DNA of 64,000 bases from Nemopilema nomurai (lineage: Eukaryota; Cnidaria; Scyphozoa; Rhizostomeae; Rhizostomatidae). Positions 1-13,276 of this stretch are shown here, one piece after another; the stretch's first letter is position 1; every line of letters starts with the position of its first letter. The position numbers and the translations under genes were made by a program. Under the pieces are notes generated by a model, which was not told the DNA's origin, did not search any database, and worked only from the letters and a program-made list of their open reading frames with translations. The stretch spans positions 1,057,731 to 1,121,730 of the forward strand of contig ML133442.1 of NCBI GenBank assembly GCA_003864495.1, written 5' to 3'.

Positions 1-844
1 CAGAAGCTGATGCACTCCCGCTACAGCTTCGATATTTGCATCGCAGCTACAGTGTATCAACGTTAATTACGAGTTGAGGCTATATTAATTGCTATCTGCA
101 GTCCAAGAAACGTTGCATCAAAGATTTTGCTGATCGAGCATCGAATACGCACCGAGTTGAAATGCCAGCATTAGATTCATCCCGCCACGTCGGATATGAT
201 CCAGTTTCGAAGACCTCTGCGCACCTAAGACCTCTGCAAATGTGTCCCGTACACCGTTCATTTATGATAGCGGTTCTTTTTGTCACCACCGGAAGAAGAT
301 CAGTCGGGCCTTACAATCACTTATGTTTTACATTGGCAAACATAAATAATTAGTAATTGATTATGCCCCAGGTGTGGCCAGGGAATGATTCCAAAATAAA
401 TACATTCCCAGTCATTTTTTTGCTTAGTCAATATATATTTGAAAGATCGATATATTATTGCCTAGAATTTCATTCTCTTTCCACATGTGCACGGCAAAAT
501 TGATTAAAAACATCTCGATTACGGTACAGCTGCAGAGATAGGGATTTGGCCTTAATTGAAACAAAATTGCGCTTAATTCAAGCGTTGATAGGAAAGTGTT
601 AACATAGAAAATATTCCACAGCTGCATTATCGGCTTTCTAAGTTTCCTGTATGAATTTCGCGCCTACCCATTTAAATGCATTTACTGAGCTACTTTTATA
701 GTGAAATGATAGAACACCACAAGTAACATGTAAGGAATCAGACCCACATTTTATGTGTAACCTTTGATACGAAGATGGATTCTTCTCTAGGATGTTGTTG
801 ATAGCTGAGAATGCTTTTGCTTTTCAGTGCAGAATCTACAAAAT

Positions 845-1132
845 GTGAAAAGCGAGAAACAGTCTACCAGGCAGTACCCTTACCGGTGTTTTGGTAGCCC
901 TCTTGATGCAATCAACTTTCTTGAAATCACTTTTCAAATAAGGATCTGATCCAATCAGTTTTTATCTAATCGATTACGTTGTGACCACGTGAAAAGCGAG
1001 AAACAGTCTGACAGGCAGTACCCTTACCGGTGTTTTGGTAGCCCTCTTGATGCAATCAACTTTCTTGAAATCACTTTTCAAATAAGGATCTGATCCAATC
1101 AGTTTTTATCTAATCGATTACGTTGCGACCAA
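845..1132. repeat. Tandem duplication, two copies of 144 bp
   Basis: The segment starting gtgaaaagcgag at 845 is repeated head-to-tail at 989. The period is 144 bp and only a few bases differ (for example ctacc versus ctgac, and ttgtgacc versus ttgcgacc). No coding frame is apparent. The near-identity suggests a recent duplication. Confidence 0.9.
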
Positions 1133-1899
1133 GTTTGAGTAATCACTTTCAAGGACCTTTTGTTGACGAACTCACTCTTGCTAGGCTCATCCCTTACGTA
1201 ATCGCGTGATCGCATTGCATAAAATGGTTTCTGATAGAAGCACCATTGTTCGAATGAGCTCGATTTAACAATTTCAAATGCAATCACGATTGATGCAATC
1301 ACCCTTGTGGCAATAATTGTTGACAATAAGAGTCAGTTGTTGCCTGCGCATAGAAAATCGATGAGATAACTCGTTTGGCATTGAAATATGTTTGGTATTG
1401 AAATATGTTTATTATTAAAAATCTTTACATTTAAGAATGTGAGACATATTCAACCAGAGAGTGTTTGACACCACCAAAGAAAGTTAACAGCTTGTCATTG
1501 ACCAGACAATCTCAGACTGCTCAGACCCTTGTCACTTTTCGCTTCCAAATTCAAAGATGGAGGTTGAAGGACCCTAGCTGGCAAGAACTAATAAAACAGA
1601 AAACAGTAACTGCTTTATAATCGAATATGAAACTAATAAGAAATAGTTTCACTAATATTACCTACGAAGGCAGACCCGACAAAGCTTCTATAGCTATACA
1701 TGATTTGACGTATGCAAAATGATTAAGGCTCTTTCTACATATTAAACAACTCTTGGAAAGCCTAGAAAAATCTAGATCTTCGTCCAGCACAGAGTGGTGC
1801 ATACATAAACAATGCCATAAGAGACGGTCATCTTTACAGAAGAGAATGGAAAAATACAAATATTTACAACTATAAGATGATACCCTTTTATGCAATGAA

Positions 1900-2170
1900 A
1901 AAGCTTCGAAATGGAAAAAAGAGGCGAACAGGAAATAGAAATAGCGACGGAATTCCAATGGAAGACGTGAATAAAGAAATAATCGATAGCACAAAGAGAA
2001 AGAATGCAAGATAATACAAGAGAGAGAAGAGGAACGACCAAACGAGAAAGAATGAACGACTGAATGAAAGGAAGAAAAAGAGCAAAAATTAAAGTATAGC
2101 CGATGTAACGAAAATAAGAGAAAGGGGAAAGGAAAATAAAGCGGGAGAAGAAAGACAGGAGGCAAAAAGG
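1900..2170 (+). repeat. Purine-rich low-complexity tract
   Basis: The plus strand is almost all A and G, with many gaaag/aagag runs. The minus strand is open here only because a C/T-rich strand yields few stop codons, giving a Phe/Ser/Leu-rich translation. I treat it as low-complexity DNA, not a gene. Confidence 0.6.
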
Positions 2171-3128
2171 CTTGCAAATGTGGTTCTTTGGTTCAAGGAG
2201 TGGATGCTAGAATTTCTTAAATTTAGCTCCGAAAATTAAGCCGTGAAAATCCATTCATAACGAAGTATGAATATTCTTCAGTTACAAAGGATCTGGGTTG
2301 CAAGTAAAACTACAAAGAAACCTACTTACTAAGGCTAAACAAGACGGAAAAGCAAAGGAAAGTTGAAAACTTCAAAACTATTTGATCAAATAAAAATTAC
2401 CCTTGTGATTGGCGACATTGACTTTACGATTAGAAATATTAATGTGGCAAAAATCTTTCTGCAAATATAATTGTTTTTATGACGACTAAAATCTCAGACT
2501 TGATGAAACCTCCGCAAACTAAAAACCACCATGGAACCTTCTAATCATTTTGGGTAGATAAGAAAATGAAATCGGAACATCAAGGATGAAAATATGCTCG
2601 AAAATATACCATAGTTTCAAATTATGTTCGGGATTAAATTAATTCCCCACACAAATATCTAACAAGTAAAAAATGCTTTGATATTTCATAACTAGATGGG
2701 CTGCACGATGCCATGTGGCACTTGAATTAGAAATTACAAACATGTTTAATGGTTTTACAGTTAGTGTGATAGAGGTACCCAGGCTTTTAGACTCGAAGAG
2801 CTGTATAGCCTGAAGGAGGAGCCCACTGTTGCATGCACAATACCAGGTGGTGTATAGCGAGATAAGACGCGAAACAACGCTACTAGGTGCTAGGGGACAG
2901 CTGGCTATAATGCACAGAGACATCATCGTATGGAAGGGACAGACACACGTAAAAGGGAACATGAGCATTCAAAACATTGGTACTAAAACCACAGCGGCAA
3001 AGGTTGGTGGCATTAAAACATTGGTGAATCATATACAGTGTCTAGAATGAAATGTATCCTAGTGCACTCTCTTCTAAAAAAATCTACAACAAACGCTGAA
3101 ATCTACAAAAAATGTCAAACCGGCCACT

Positions 3129-4448
3129 TTACGACGATCCCCATACCATGACAACTTTTTCGAACTTCGTAAACACACCGTGATCCTTTTTGCTGAAAAA
3201 CCAAAACAAAAAACACTAAGGAATTGTGATATCTAAAGGCCATCAACATCCAGTGGCTATAGGCCCTTGTTTACAGCAAATTAGCGTTTTAATTTCATAC
3301 TGAAAAACATGTGTCAGCAGAAGCCATTCTCATAGAAAAATTATTGGAAGATAGAGAAAACTTCGCTGCAAGACTGAATGACAAAACGAAGCAGGTGAAT
3401 AAATAAAGATATAAAATGTGAATATGAATAAATACAAATCTTACCAGTAAAAGTAGCGACAGTCCTTATAAGTACCGTCGTGTTTGCCATCTGGAAAAGA
3501 CATTGCTAAATAAAAGGAAAATATGCACATTTTGTCTTATTGGCAACAGCGCGAATTGCAAGGAAATCAAATTTAAGCAGCTTATGAACTTGAAAGAGCT
3601 ATTGCGTCAGTTGAGAATCTCTTTTTGAAGGACTTACAAACCTTTTCAAGGTTCAAAGTGACATTGTCCATATAATATAATAGTATTGATATTATTAATA
3701 TTCAAAAAATAGTTTGATTGAAAAAAATAATAAGCTGACAATAATAGGGCAAGGATGGCTCACTTCGATATACTTGAAATCTAAAAATGAGAATCTCCAT
3801 ATTTTTCCAACGGGGTTAATCAGATTTAAGTAATCATAAATGTGAACTTAATCAAAAAAGTGATGTATAAAACACAAAATTTACCAAAATAAGGGAATAC
3901 AGTTATGAATCAATAGCAAGTTTAAAATTATGAAACTGTCCCAAAAATTAAACTAGTTTGAATGCTAGATGCTTTGTTCTCGTCACGTGCCAGCAAGGGC
4001 ATTTGCTTGAATTTGCTTTGGCTACACGAAAATCTTCTTCACTTTCTGCGAGTGAGTGTTCATCAAATCATGCTGCATGGTTATTATGAATGGTACACGA
4101 TCTTCAGCCTCGCTTGCTTGTTGAAACAACAGAATCAATCAATTCACACGAGAAAAGTGAACCAATTGATTCTAGCTAGGGCTGTGAAAGAGCCGTGATT
4201 TTGCGATAACACAAAAATACCAGAAACAAAACAAAAGAATATTGAATGAAAAGGGGGTTACTAACTCGGGGTTTCGAGCTCGACCCCAATGAACTGATCA
4301 CTGTGCCCAGGGAGGTACCCCTTCCATTTCACGATGCCCTTGCCGATGCGTCCTGAGCTGGCGGCCCGGTGTAACAAAATTTTCATTCCTACTAGGATTT
4401 CATCCACTGAATCAGGAGCGAAAGGCTTCAGATGCTGTGTCGATTGGT
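3129..4448 (-). other. CAP-Gly domain, encoded by the last three exons
   Basis: Exon 4448-4266 carries the start of the fold (VGMKILLH, GKGIVKWKGYLPG, FIGVELETP). Exon 3490-3445 supplies the hallmark GKHDGTYKDCRYFYC, in which His replaces Asn of the usual GKNDG signature. Exon 3192-3129 completes it (KKDHGVFTKFEKVVMVW) before TAA. The three pieces reassemble the conserved glycine pattern across two introns in phases 1 and 2, which strongly supports the exon joins. CAP-Gly domains recognise C-terminal EEY/F of alpha-tubulin, EB proteins and CLIP-170. The Asn-to-His change in the signature could alter that preference. Confidence 0.9.
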
Positions 4449-7400
4449 CTACGACGAAATTAGTTTACGCAGTTAGTAAACCGAATGGGCAGATCGATGA
4501 CAATATTGCAGCGAGCGATGGCATAAATTGACAAAATAAATTGGAAACCTCAATACAAAAAAATGCCTCAGAACCATTCGCATATCAGCTGCCACCAAAT
4601 ATTGTAGGCCTTTAGGCTTGTCCAATATTTCACCTTCAAAAGTTGACAGTGGCTCGATGGTTAGTCTGACTTGTGTGTCAAATAAATGACCGTAGTGTCA
4701 CATTGGACCCGGACGGGACTAGGTTGCCCTTTGACTGATCGATTTGGTACCCGGCTGGGCCAGATCTGAGACAAACATATGACACAATACTTACTTGAAG
4801 AATCTTTCTGCAACAAGTCATGGCGTGTAGGTTGCCCCTTGCTGATAGTGTGAACGTACGGGTCTAGATGCTCGTGTTCCAATGCAGACAAATGTCGACT
4901 TAAGTGCCTTGAGTCGCTTTCCGTGGCGGAAGCTGCAAAGGGAAAGCGAACTGAAACAATCAGAAAGCAAATACTGTCGAATGATTCGGGAGAGGTAAGG
5001 CATAGTCTCCGTTGGCACGTCGTAGCGGCGTAGGCATGTCACTTTAAAATCGAAGCTGATAATGCACCGTGAAATTCGCATTGCCTAACAGCTGCTAACA
5101 AACCAGTCGCCAAGTGGACATTTAGCACGCGCCAAGAGTACAGGACCTAAGAAAGCAGGGGCTATCTTTAATCAGTTAATGGATTCGCCTCTACGCTGAT
5201 GACAACATGCTTCAAACAGGCAGAGGATACTCCCCCTATGTTCTAGCATAAACTGGTTGCCCTTTCCATTCACTCACACTATCATTTCAAGCTGGGGTTT
5301 ATAAGCGTCAAACAGATAACACATGAAAAAGCGACGTTGCTTGCTTGCAGCTAGGTGACAAATTAGCAAGGCAAATTGCAAAAACTGGCAGGAAAATTTG
5401 TTAAAATTGGTGAAACAGGAAGTCACGGCCATTTCGGTGATGTCATTGTGTCCTTCAAGCATTGAGATTTTAAGGCGTTCTAAGGAGGATTGAGAATGAC
5501 GCTTACCTCCATGATAAGATCGTGGCCGCTCGCGCCTAGAACGGGTGGGTCTCCTTAAATAGTCAGTGGCATCTATGCTGTCTTTAAAGGTCAGGTCCCT
5601 AGCAGTGGTCTTTGAGGAGGCCCAGTAATCACCCGAGTAGTCCAAATGCGCATATGGGTTTGTGCTGGAAGTTCTACTGCTTTCGTAGGGCTTAGAGAAG
5701 GAATCTCCAGACTTTCTCGTGTCCTCATTGTCGCCCAAGAGACTATTGTGGTTTTTGTCGGAATACTCCTTCATATAGGGACCGCTCTCGGAAGCTCGAC
5801 TATCCAAGTAGCGCTCACTGTATTCGCTAACACTGTGCTGAAGCCGTAATGGCCGAGAACGGGTCGCATAGGTATCACTGGGCCTATAGGACGAACCGTT
5901 TCTATGTCCTCCCCCCTTGTCATCAGCAGTTCGTAGTGACACGAGGCCACTGCCTCGTTCCCCTGCTTTATTGTATAGAGGGTCTCGGGTGTATCCTTCT
6001 TCACCATCATGACTTTTTTTTCGTTGCGAAGAATCGACTTCCTTCATTAGCCTTGAAAGTTGCCTCTTCAATGACTTATTCTCGTCAGTTAATTCTGCTA
6101 CTTCCGCTTCGAGCTCGCGGCTTTTCTTCATTTCCTCGTATTGGAAAGATCGATTGCCAACCTTTACGCTGTCCAGCTTCGTCTTGAAGTTTTCAACCTG
6201 AATGAAAATCGACAGGATCACTTCAAAGATCGAGACTTCAAAATCATTGATAGTTGTGTCCAAGGCAACATGACAAATAAGAGTAAACTTACTGGTCCAG
6301 CCAATTTGAAGGTGACAGATTGGTCTAACTGAAAATGTTGATACTAAATGACCATTGCAAAGACCGGTTACCGCATTACCGCATTACCGGTTAGAAAAAG
6401 TTGGAATAACATCAAACACCATAGCAATAGATACGCAAGTAAAAGGAATAGTGCAACAAAATCACATGAAACTTGCATTTAATGTGATTGTCACATAGTC
6501 CTGAAGTTCCAACTGTATTTGAACCAGGTTAAGATATAACGGAACAAAATCGAATAAAACATTCCAATAAAGAGTTTTGATTATCGACCCCTCACTCCAA
6601 CGCCATTTCTTGCAAGAAGCTACTGGTAACCCGTTTACTACAACCACACCGAGCAGGCTTTATCTATCATTGAAATGCACAGGCATAGAAGGCAATACGG
6701 CCCATGCTTGTGTTGCGACATTGGCTGTTCCTTTCGCCTTTGTTACAGCAACAACAGCACATTCCATTACAAAACATCTAACCTCGTCTTGAATTATTCT
6801 GTCCATATCCTCTCTTTGAAGTTTGTTTGCGGTTTGAAGGCTTTCATTTTCCTTTAGTACTTTACTGTCTTGAAGGATTGATTCAAGTCGTCCTTCGAGC
6901 AGACTAACTTCCTCCTGCTTTTCGATCATATCCTGAAAAAAGCAACTTCGATTAAGTCACGTAGTTTGATTAATCACCTAATTAGTCAATAACTCATTAA
7001 GTCAATTCAATTTGTGTTTTACTTTCACAAAGGATACTTGCATCAGGGTGGGTAACCAAAGTTCTAACAAACATTCCGGTGACACCCTAAGCTAATCTTG
7101 ATGCGGAGACAAAAGTTCACTTCAAATGATAGAGGGACAAAACACTCTGTTACATACTGCTCCGAACGAAATACACAAAGTGTTCAACACGCAGCCTCTA
7201 AATTCAAATGCACAGAGATAAATCCATTCATTCATTGATAAGGCTTCAATAGCATTCACACTGCAGTGCACAAAAACGGATCAGAACTTAAGGAAGTTGG
7301 ACACCAACAAACACTGATACAATGAGAACATATAGCAGTCTTGTAGTGACCGAGTCCCCGGTCTGGTGCATTCCATATTACGGCCAAACCATGTTATATT

Positions 7401-10400
7401 GCACAATTGTACTGGCTGCCCATGAAATGTCTTAAGAGAAAGTTGAATCACAACAACTGTTAAGTTGAATTTTTCAAACTAGCCCATAAAGTAGCCTTGC
7501 AAAAAAATTAGTGTTGTTTTGAAATAGGTTAACGTAAAAGTATCGAAATAAACTTCATGTAGTAATAAAAAAGGAAACTTTAGCTATATGTTGGAAAATC
7601 ATTTTTTGTTTTGTTTCAGATATTCATGTAAAGACAATCTTGTTTTCAAACTTTTGGGTAGAAGGCCTAATGAAAAAAAAATCGTCAAATTATCAGGTTG
7701 TTTAGCCTTGCAATAACAAGGATAAACAAAACCAAACCGACGGAATAAAACATAAGAGATTTATTGGCACGGGAAGACATTCCATTTCAGTGTAAACAAC
7801 CTGAATTCTAGAATAATGTCAGCAATAATTAAGGAAAATAAATTTAAAACAAGACACGAGCGCACTTTGTTTTGGCTTCGGTAAAAATATGTCTAAAGGT
7901 TACATTTATGTCAAAAATATGAAGTAAAAAACTAGCAGAAACGGATTGCTAATTCGTGATGAACTGAGAGAAACGCACCTCTTGTAACTTTCCAAAATCA
8001 CTGGTAATATCTGCAATCTCATTTCTCATTCGTACAAGCTCAGTTTCGTATGAATCACATTTTGCCTGTAGCTCCTGAAGCTTCTCGTCTTTATTCTGCA
8101 GCTCTTCGTCTTGTTCCCTTGTTTTCTGAAATGCGAATTAATGTAGCAATCAAATGGAAGAAGCAAAAGTGATTATTGATCAAATTTATTCAGATACAAA
8201 GCAGACAAAGCAGAAATTCAGGCTAAACATCGGTATTAAAAGGAAACGATGACTTCCCGGTTAAAAAATAAGCAGATGAAATAGAAAAGATCGTGTCAAC
8301 TTGGCTGATTAGATGCCTGTAAAAAGAGATTAGAGCAAGGGTACTTTTCGTAAAAGGAAAAAAGGGAGGTCCTACAACGCCATCGCTGCAAAGAAAAACT
8401 AATGGTGAATAACAGAGACCTTCACGAGCGGATTCTATTTGCCAATCATTGGATAGTGGAAGTTGAGCAATCACATCATCGCTCGCATCTTAATCCGTGG
8501 CACGCCATCGAACTTTTACATCAAGCAATGTTAGGGTCAAAGAAACATAATAAACTATTATTATAATACTTTTGCATCATAAACTATAAAACAAACCAGC
8601 AATAGGACATCGCATTTCGCCTGCGACTCCTCGTTGGCAGCCCGCGTCCTTTCAATATCGGCCTTGTAGTCATCGCATTTGTTTATGAGATCTGCAATCA
8701 TTTCTTCAGAGGTAGGGGACATCACTCGTTGTTCCCCTTTCTGTCTCTATATAAAGCAAATCGTTGTGGGTATTAGTTTTGAAAAACAGAGGAAAAACTC
8801 GTTCAACACAAACACGACACTGGGTTGCCTCCAGCAGAGCATTATGTGCAGGCATGGGTCCCCTGGCACATTAACCGGGGCTACAAAATGCATTGACACG
8901 AACTTACTTTACAGTTCATCGTATTTTCCGAATAGCTACTTTTATTCTGCTTATCCAGATCGCCGTGCGCTTCACGGGCGTCTCGGTAGCCGACAGTAGC
9001 GGCGTCCCTTTTTCCGTCAGGCGAGTCGAATCCCCAGGAATACCCCGGCTTTTCGTCGAGTGGAACATCGTCCTCTTCGTGTCTTGGCTCCTTTCTCTCG
9101 TTCAGACTGTCTGGCACTGATCCCTGATCTGAAAGTGAATCAACACTCACTTTCGACTTTGCTATCCGCGTCAGTGTCTTTTGCCTTCGGGTGCTGCTCC
9201 GCTGTTTGCTATCGCTTGCAGTCTGGAATCCATTTGGTGGGGTAATCACTCCGTCCCTACCCTCACGCAGTCTTTCGGGAACCCATCCCCTGACGTACTT
9301 TTCCGACTCCCGCAAGTCGGTATCGCCTTCCTGCCTCCGGTACGACTTTTGAGAGCTTCTTTCCTCAGCAGCATCCGCGTCCTCTCTGCTTGCATGCACT
9401 TGCACTTGGTGAAGACCGCTTCTCGCTATCTCCGTCAGATTCTCTTTTTCGACTTTGGCTAGGTCCTCTAGCTTTTTCTCTCTCCTCTTCACCCTCATTG
9501 TCTCGCAGTTCGAATCATGAGACAACATGGAAGCCAGTTCGTCATCAGCGTCTCTGGATGCCTGACCCTTGGCTCGGGGTTCACTTGAATGCTTCCTTGC
9601 GTGACTTGAAGAAACGTCATCTTGGCCTAATGAACCGTATCCGCCCGTTTGGTTTGGTGCCGTGGCCTCGCTCGATTGAGGATAAACCGAAGTTGGCTCC
9701 TCCGCAGTGTCGCCTGCACCATCGCCCCCACAGTCTAAAACAATAATTTGGCAATAAACAACTAGAAGGCCAATCAAACGACTGCAAATAACCCCATGCT
9801 GATGTCGCCCAATGCAATTACTAGCAAATTTTACGGTGCTACTCTTTCAAATGAGACTCAGCCGCATTAAAGTGCTTTAGGAAGTCAGCTTTTCTTGGAG
9901 TCTCTATATTTACCTATTAAATTGTCAATAATATATGGTTATTGACATGCCTATTAGCAAATAATTGCAGGTTGCAAATTTGTGGTTACCTTCTTGTAAG
10001 ATAATGTATACAATCTCTGAAGCAGGACCAATATCAACATCAACAACCGGGCAGCATTCTTCATCAACAACAAGTTGGCAAGAATGAACACCACATGGAA
10101 CAAGAACTGTGGCTGACTTGTAAGAACGGCCGCTGCGTGACCTTCTCATATTCACTTGACCAGCCTGCAATTTAATGGAACAATTGGCTTTGGTGAACAA
10201 ATATCTACTTGAGTGTGTGGTACAAAATGGTGCTCTGCCCTTTTGTAATTTTAAAACGTTCTCTGAAATTTCTTAAGCTTACTGATGTGTTTAAACTCCA
10301 CACAATGGTTCACTTACAATGGCCTAAATTGGCAAGCGTGAAATGGTAAACAGCCATAGACTTTCATTACTAGGACATTGCCAGAGTAGTTATGGACTGG

Positions 10401-13276
10401 CTTATTACCCTTTGCTCTGGCAGCTATAATAGGTGAAAAGGACCAGTGGTAGACTAGCCAAGGTATTCACAGAATAGTTAAGGATACAGTTGTAAAGTTA
10501 AGGAAATTGAAAAAGAATGGAAGATACAATGCTAGGAGACAATTTTTTGTTCTTAGTCATTGCTAAAGAAAGAAAAATTCAAATAAAAATTTTATTGAAC
10601 ATGCTAACATTTGAATTTCCAAAAGGTAAATCCAATTACTTATACCAACAGCCTATAATGAAGGCTACATTGAAATGACAAATTAGATAACATTAATTAT
10701 TATTTACAAAAGAATATCAGTAGAACTATTATGATACAAATGCAAATTTATGAACATAGATGTGAAATTCTAGAGACAGCAAAACAATTAGATGTATATA
10801 TCATTCATACACTTTCCCTAAAATAGAAAAGGCAGTTTTATTAAAGAATAACCTAGAATTGACTTGCATATTTTTAACTTAATAGTTGTAGCATAAATAT
10901 AATAAACATCATGTACATACAAGAGAGCTGATAAGAACAATGTTATCTTGCACAACATTCTTTGTATCAGTCCACTTAAAGACAACTTCAACCAATTCTT
11001 CAACAGGCTCATTTTCTTGATGTTCCCTTCCATCTGTAATAGAAAAAATCAGACTTTGACAGTTCATCTTTAAAACTGAATACTTGTCTCAGAAAACACT
11101 AGCACAGTAAGATTAACACATTGTTAAATTATACATAACAAAATCAATGGGATATGAGGCAGAGTCACTTAGAAGAAGCACTTCACAATCCAAAACAGGC
11201 CATGCATTATTATGCAACCAGAATAACTGCAAATTTTTAGTATTTACATGGTTCCATTTATGAGCTAGGTGCTATCCTTTAAGATCATTCATCATTATGG
11301 AAGAATTCTGCACCATAAGTAGAAAAGTTAATTGTATTTATATGCATAGCATAAATATTTATATACATCATATATATATATATATCAGAATGAAGAAGCT
11401 TATAGCCAAACGTCAACCAATTTGTTTTTTATTGAGCATCTATTGAGTATTTTAAAAAACTTTTAAGATAGGAGCTATATATATATAAAATCATAGGGCA
11501 AATGCTGATAGCAGTCCTTGTAATATGAGGTGTACGATCGAAGGCATGCTAATCATCACACACGCAAAACAAAGAATTTGCCACAAAATTGCTAAATGTT
11601 TCGAAGATTTTCAAAGCAGCGGTAACTCAAAGTCGCCAAATTAGGTCTCCTTAAAAGCAGCACCCAGTTCTTGACAACAGGTATGAGAAACAACCGATAA
11701 AAAGTGGTTCGATCGCACGCCATCGCACAGGCAAAGTAATCAAGGCGTGCGAAATGTTGCACGTGGCCTATTTTCATATTACAAAGACTGTGATAGGAGG
11801 AAAATTCTTTCCACAATAATTCTCAAAATTCTTTTTATATATATATATATATATCTTTGTGCTGCACTGACGAGCCCACAAACAGCGAAACAGTACTGTC
11901 GGCAGATTGAGTATATATATATATATATATATATTAATTGTCAGCATTTGCCTTATGATTATAATATATATATTATATATAGCATAAAAATGCACATAGC
12001 ATAAAAAAATGCAGAAGTTGTGGTTTATTTTGCTAGTACAAAACTATTTTTCTCCTTTTTTGAGCAAATTTAACAATAAATGATAGCTACTACATATTAC
12101 CAACTTTTCTTCAAAGACTTCTTACTATCATAGGGGATATTTACAAAGTTTTTACACCATTTTTAGAAATGGGAGCATTAAGATACGATTTTTTCATTGG
12201 ATTAAACAATTTTGGAGAAAGTGAAGACTCTATTACTTCACTGATATGTTCAATGAATCATTGAAGGTAAAGCAAATCAAAATGTTCCACCAATTTAAAT
12301 GCTTGAGATCATTTTAAGAATAAATTAGTGTAATACTGCAATCCTTCATGTTTCCTTCAGAGGCATTCTACAGAATAATTTTAACAAATGCAATCCAAGG
12401 ATACTTTTATTTAAATTTATGTTTTTCTATTTATTACCTTTTATTTCATCAATTATCCTTTTATTTCTTGCTATATTATTTACTTGCCAACTTATGTTGA
12501 CATAAGTACTGCTGCTGCGTTTAAATGCGCAGCAGCATTAGAAAAGAGAGTTCAAGTGTGAGTGTCTACCCTGCAGTCCAGTCTCATTTTCCATCAAAAT
12601 CTATTAACTCTAGAAGACACATTTTATCCAACACACATGAAAGTATCTATTAGAGGTCTTAAGTCTTTATTTACTGCAATAGTATTATTAATGTTAAAAA
12701 TCAATGCACAAAGCAAGCTGAATGTCAGGAGTACAGGTAGCCAAACTCTGAAGGGGAAAACTGCTAGAGACGTTAATGTTGGGTTTCAAACAACGAACTC
12801 GTTCAACAAAGTACTCCAACATCTGCCTTTTGTATCCAGACAGAAATTCGATTCCTTTTTGTTGAATAAAGAAGATATCTTGACTGTTAAGGGTCAAATA
12901 TTCAGCAAGTGCAAATATTTGATTTCATACATGTGTACATTTTGCAGGGCCTACCCAACTAGGGGGAGTAACACAACGAGAGCTTCAACTCAGTATGAAT
13001 GAATATAAAAAGCTATTTAGATTGTCTTTCTAGTCAACATTTCTTAATGCATATAATTAATCTTATATGGGACAAAACTGCTACATTTCTGGCATGTCTA
13101 TTTGTGGTAGCGAGTCATCGGCTGAAAAGGCGCTACAACAACAGAAATGAAAAGTAATTACTGTCACGTTGAAGGTCAGATCCTGCTTCGTCTCCAATTC
13201 CTGTGCAGTCCTCTAGGTAATGAATTTGCAGGTCATCGTCATCCCTAACCCTTGCGTTGCAAATAGGGCATCTCAT
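3129..13276 (-). CDS. Zinc finger / possible E-set / coiled-coil / CAP-Gly protein, about 930 aa, 12 exons
   Basis: Exons in transcript order: 13276-13168, 11033-10921, 10164-9990, 9734-8908, 8746-8597, 8125-7979, 6932-6783, 6197-5507, 4932-4795, 4448-4266, 3490-3445, 3192-3129. All junctions are in phase and total 2793 nt including TAA. Residues 3-24 form a Cys-x2-Cys-x12-His-x4-Cys finger of UBZ/C2HC type. Residues about 50-120 have the beta-strand pattern of an AMPK-beta-like E-set (CBM48-like) domain. Residues 133-408 are a charged Ser/Arg/Asp-rich linker. Residues 409-620 are heptad-rich coiled coil. Residues about 855-925 are a CAP-Gly domain ending in GKHDG and KDHGVF motifs. CAP-Gly domains bind EEY/F tails of microtubules and partners, so a cytoskeletal or centrosomal role is inferred. 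I know no named protein with this order. The weakest junctions are the gtgaca donor of exon 1 and the gtttgt donor of exon 5; the final exon could instead splice at ATG|gtatgg. Confidence 0.8.
9990..11033 (-). other. Possible AMPK-beta-like E-set (CBM48-like) domain
   Basis: Two exons (11033-10921 and 10164-9990) join in phase 0. They give a short beta-rich segment: VEVVFKWTD, then NIVLISSL, then SATVLVPCGVHSCQLVVDEE with CCPVVDVD following. The order (v.f.w, a strand ending near a small residue, a strand with G.H...., then VD followed by a short turn and D) matches the E-set fold of AMPK beta and other glycogen-binding modules. The sugar-stacking tryptophans expected in a functional CBM48 are not obvious after the first W. 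It may therefore be a degenerate or protein-binding version. This call rests on pattern, not on a search. Confidence 0.5.
11034..13167. other. First intron of the CAP-Gly gene
   Basis: A 2.1-kb AT-rich intron between the zinc-finger exon and the E-set exons. It includes TA microsatellites at 11836-11854, 11912-11934 and 11961-11980. An open frame on the plus strand at 12562-13002 resembles no family I know and is not called. Additional small exons of the minus-strand gene cannot be excluded, although the phase across the intron fits without them (C + AT gives His). Confidence 0.5.
11836..11980. repeat. TA-dinucleotide microsatellites
   Basis: Three TA-rich runs lie within 145 bp (about 19 bp, 23 bp and 20 bp), separated by unique sequence. 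They are simple repeats in an intron and cause spurious IYIYIYI translations. Confidence 0.85.

Larger units (their letters stand above)
1..3128. other. Intergenic stretch downstream of the CAP-Gly gene
   Basis: No exon with good splice sites or recognisable protein similarity was found here. It holds a 144-bp tandem duplication (845-1132) and a purine-rich tract (about 1900-2170), listed separately. A minus-strand open stretch around 100-265 lies behind a possible acceptor, but its phase does not join the gene to the right and it resembles nothing known to me. The interval probably contains the 3' UTR of the minus-strand gene ending at 3129. Confidence 0.5.

Noticed and set aside
92..289. 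Minus-strand open stretch behind a possible acceptor near 264
   Set aside because: Phase does not connect to the CAP-Gly gene and no similarity is recognised.
1662..2177. Minus-strand 171-codon open frame rich in Phe, Ser, Leu
   Set aside because: Translation of a purine-rich low-complexity tract; no domain, no splice context.
5274..5506. Extension of the coiled-coil exon beyond 5507 in the same frame
   Set aside because: A strong gtaagc donor lies at 5506-5501 and the next exon (4932-4795) joins in phase; the read-through tail has no conserved features.
12562..13002. Plus-strand 146-codon open frame in the first intron of the CAP-Gly gene
   Set aside because: Lies upstream of Misato on its strand but shows no Misato similarity, splice link or recognised domain.
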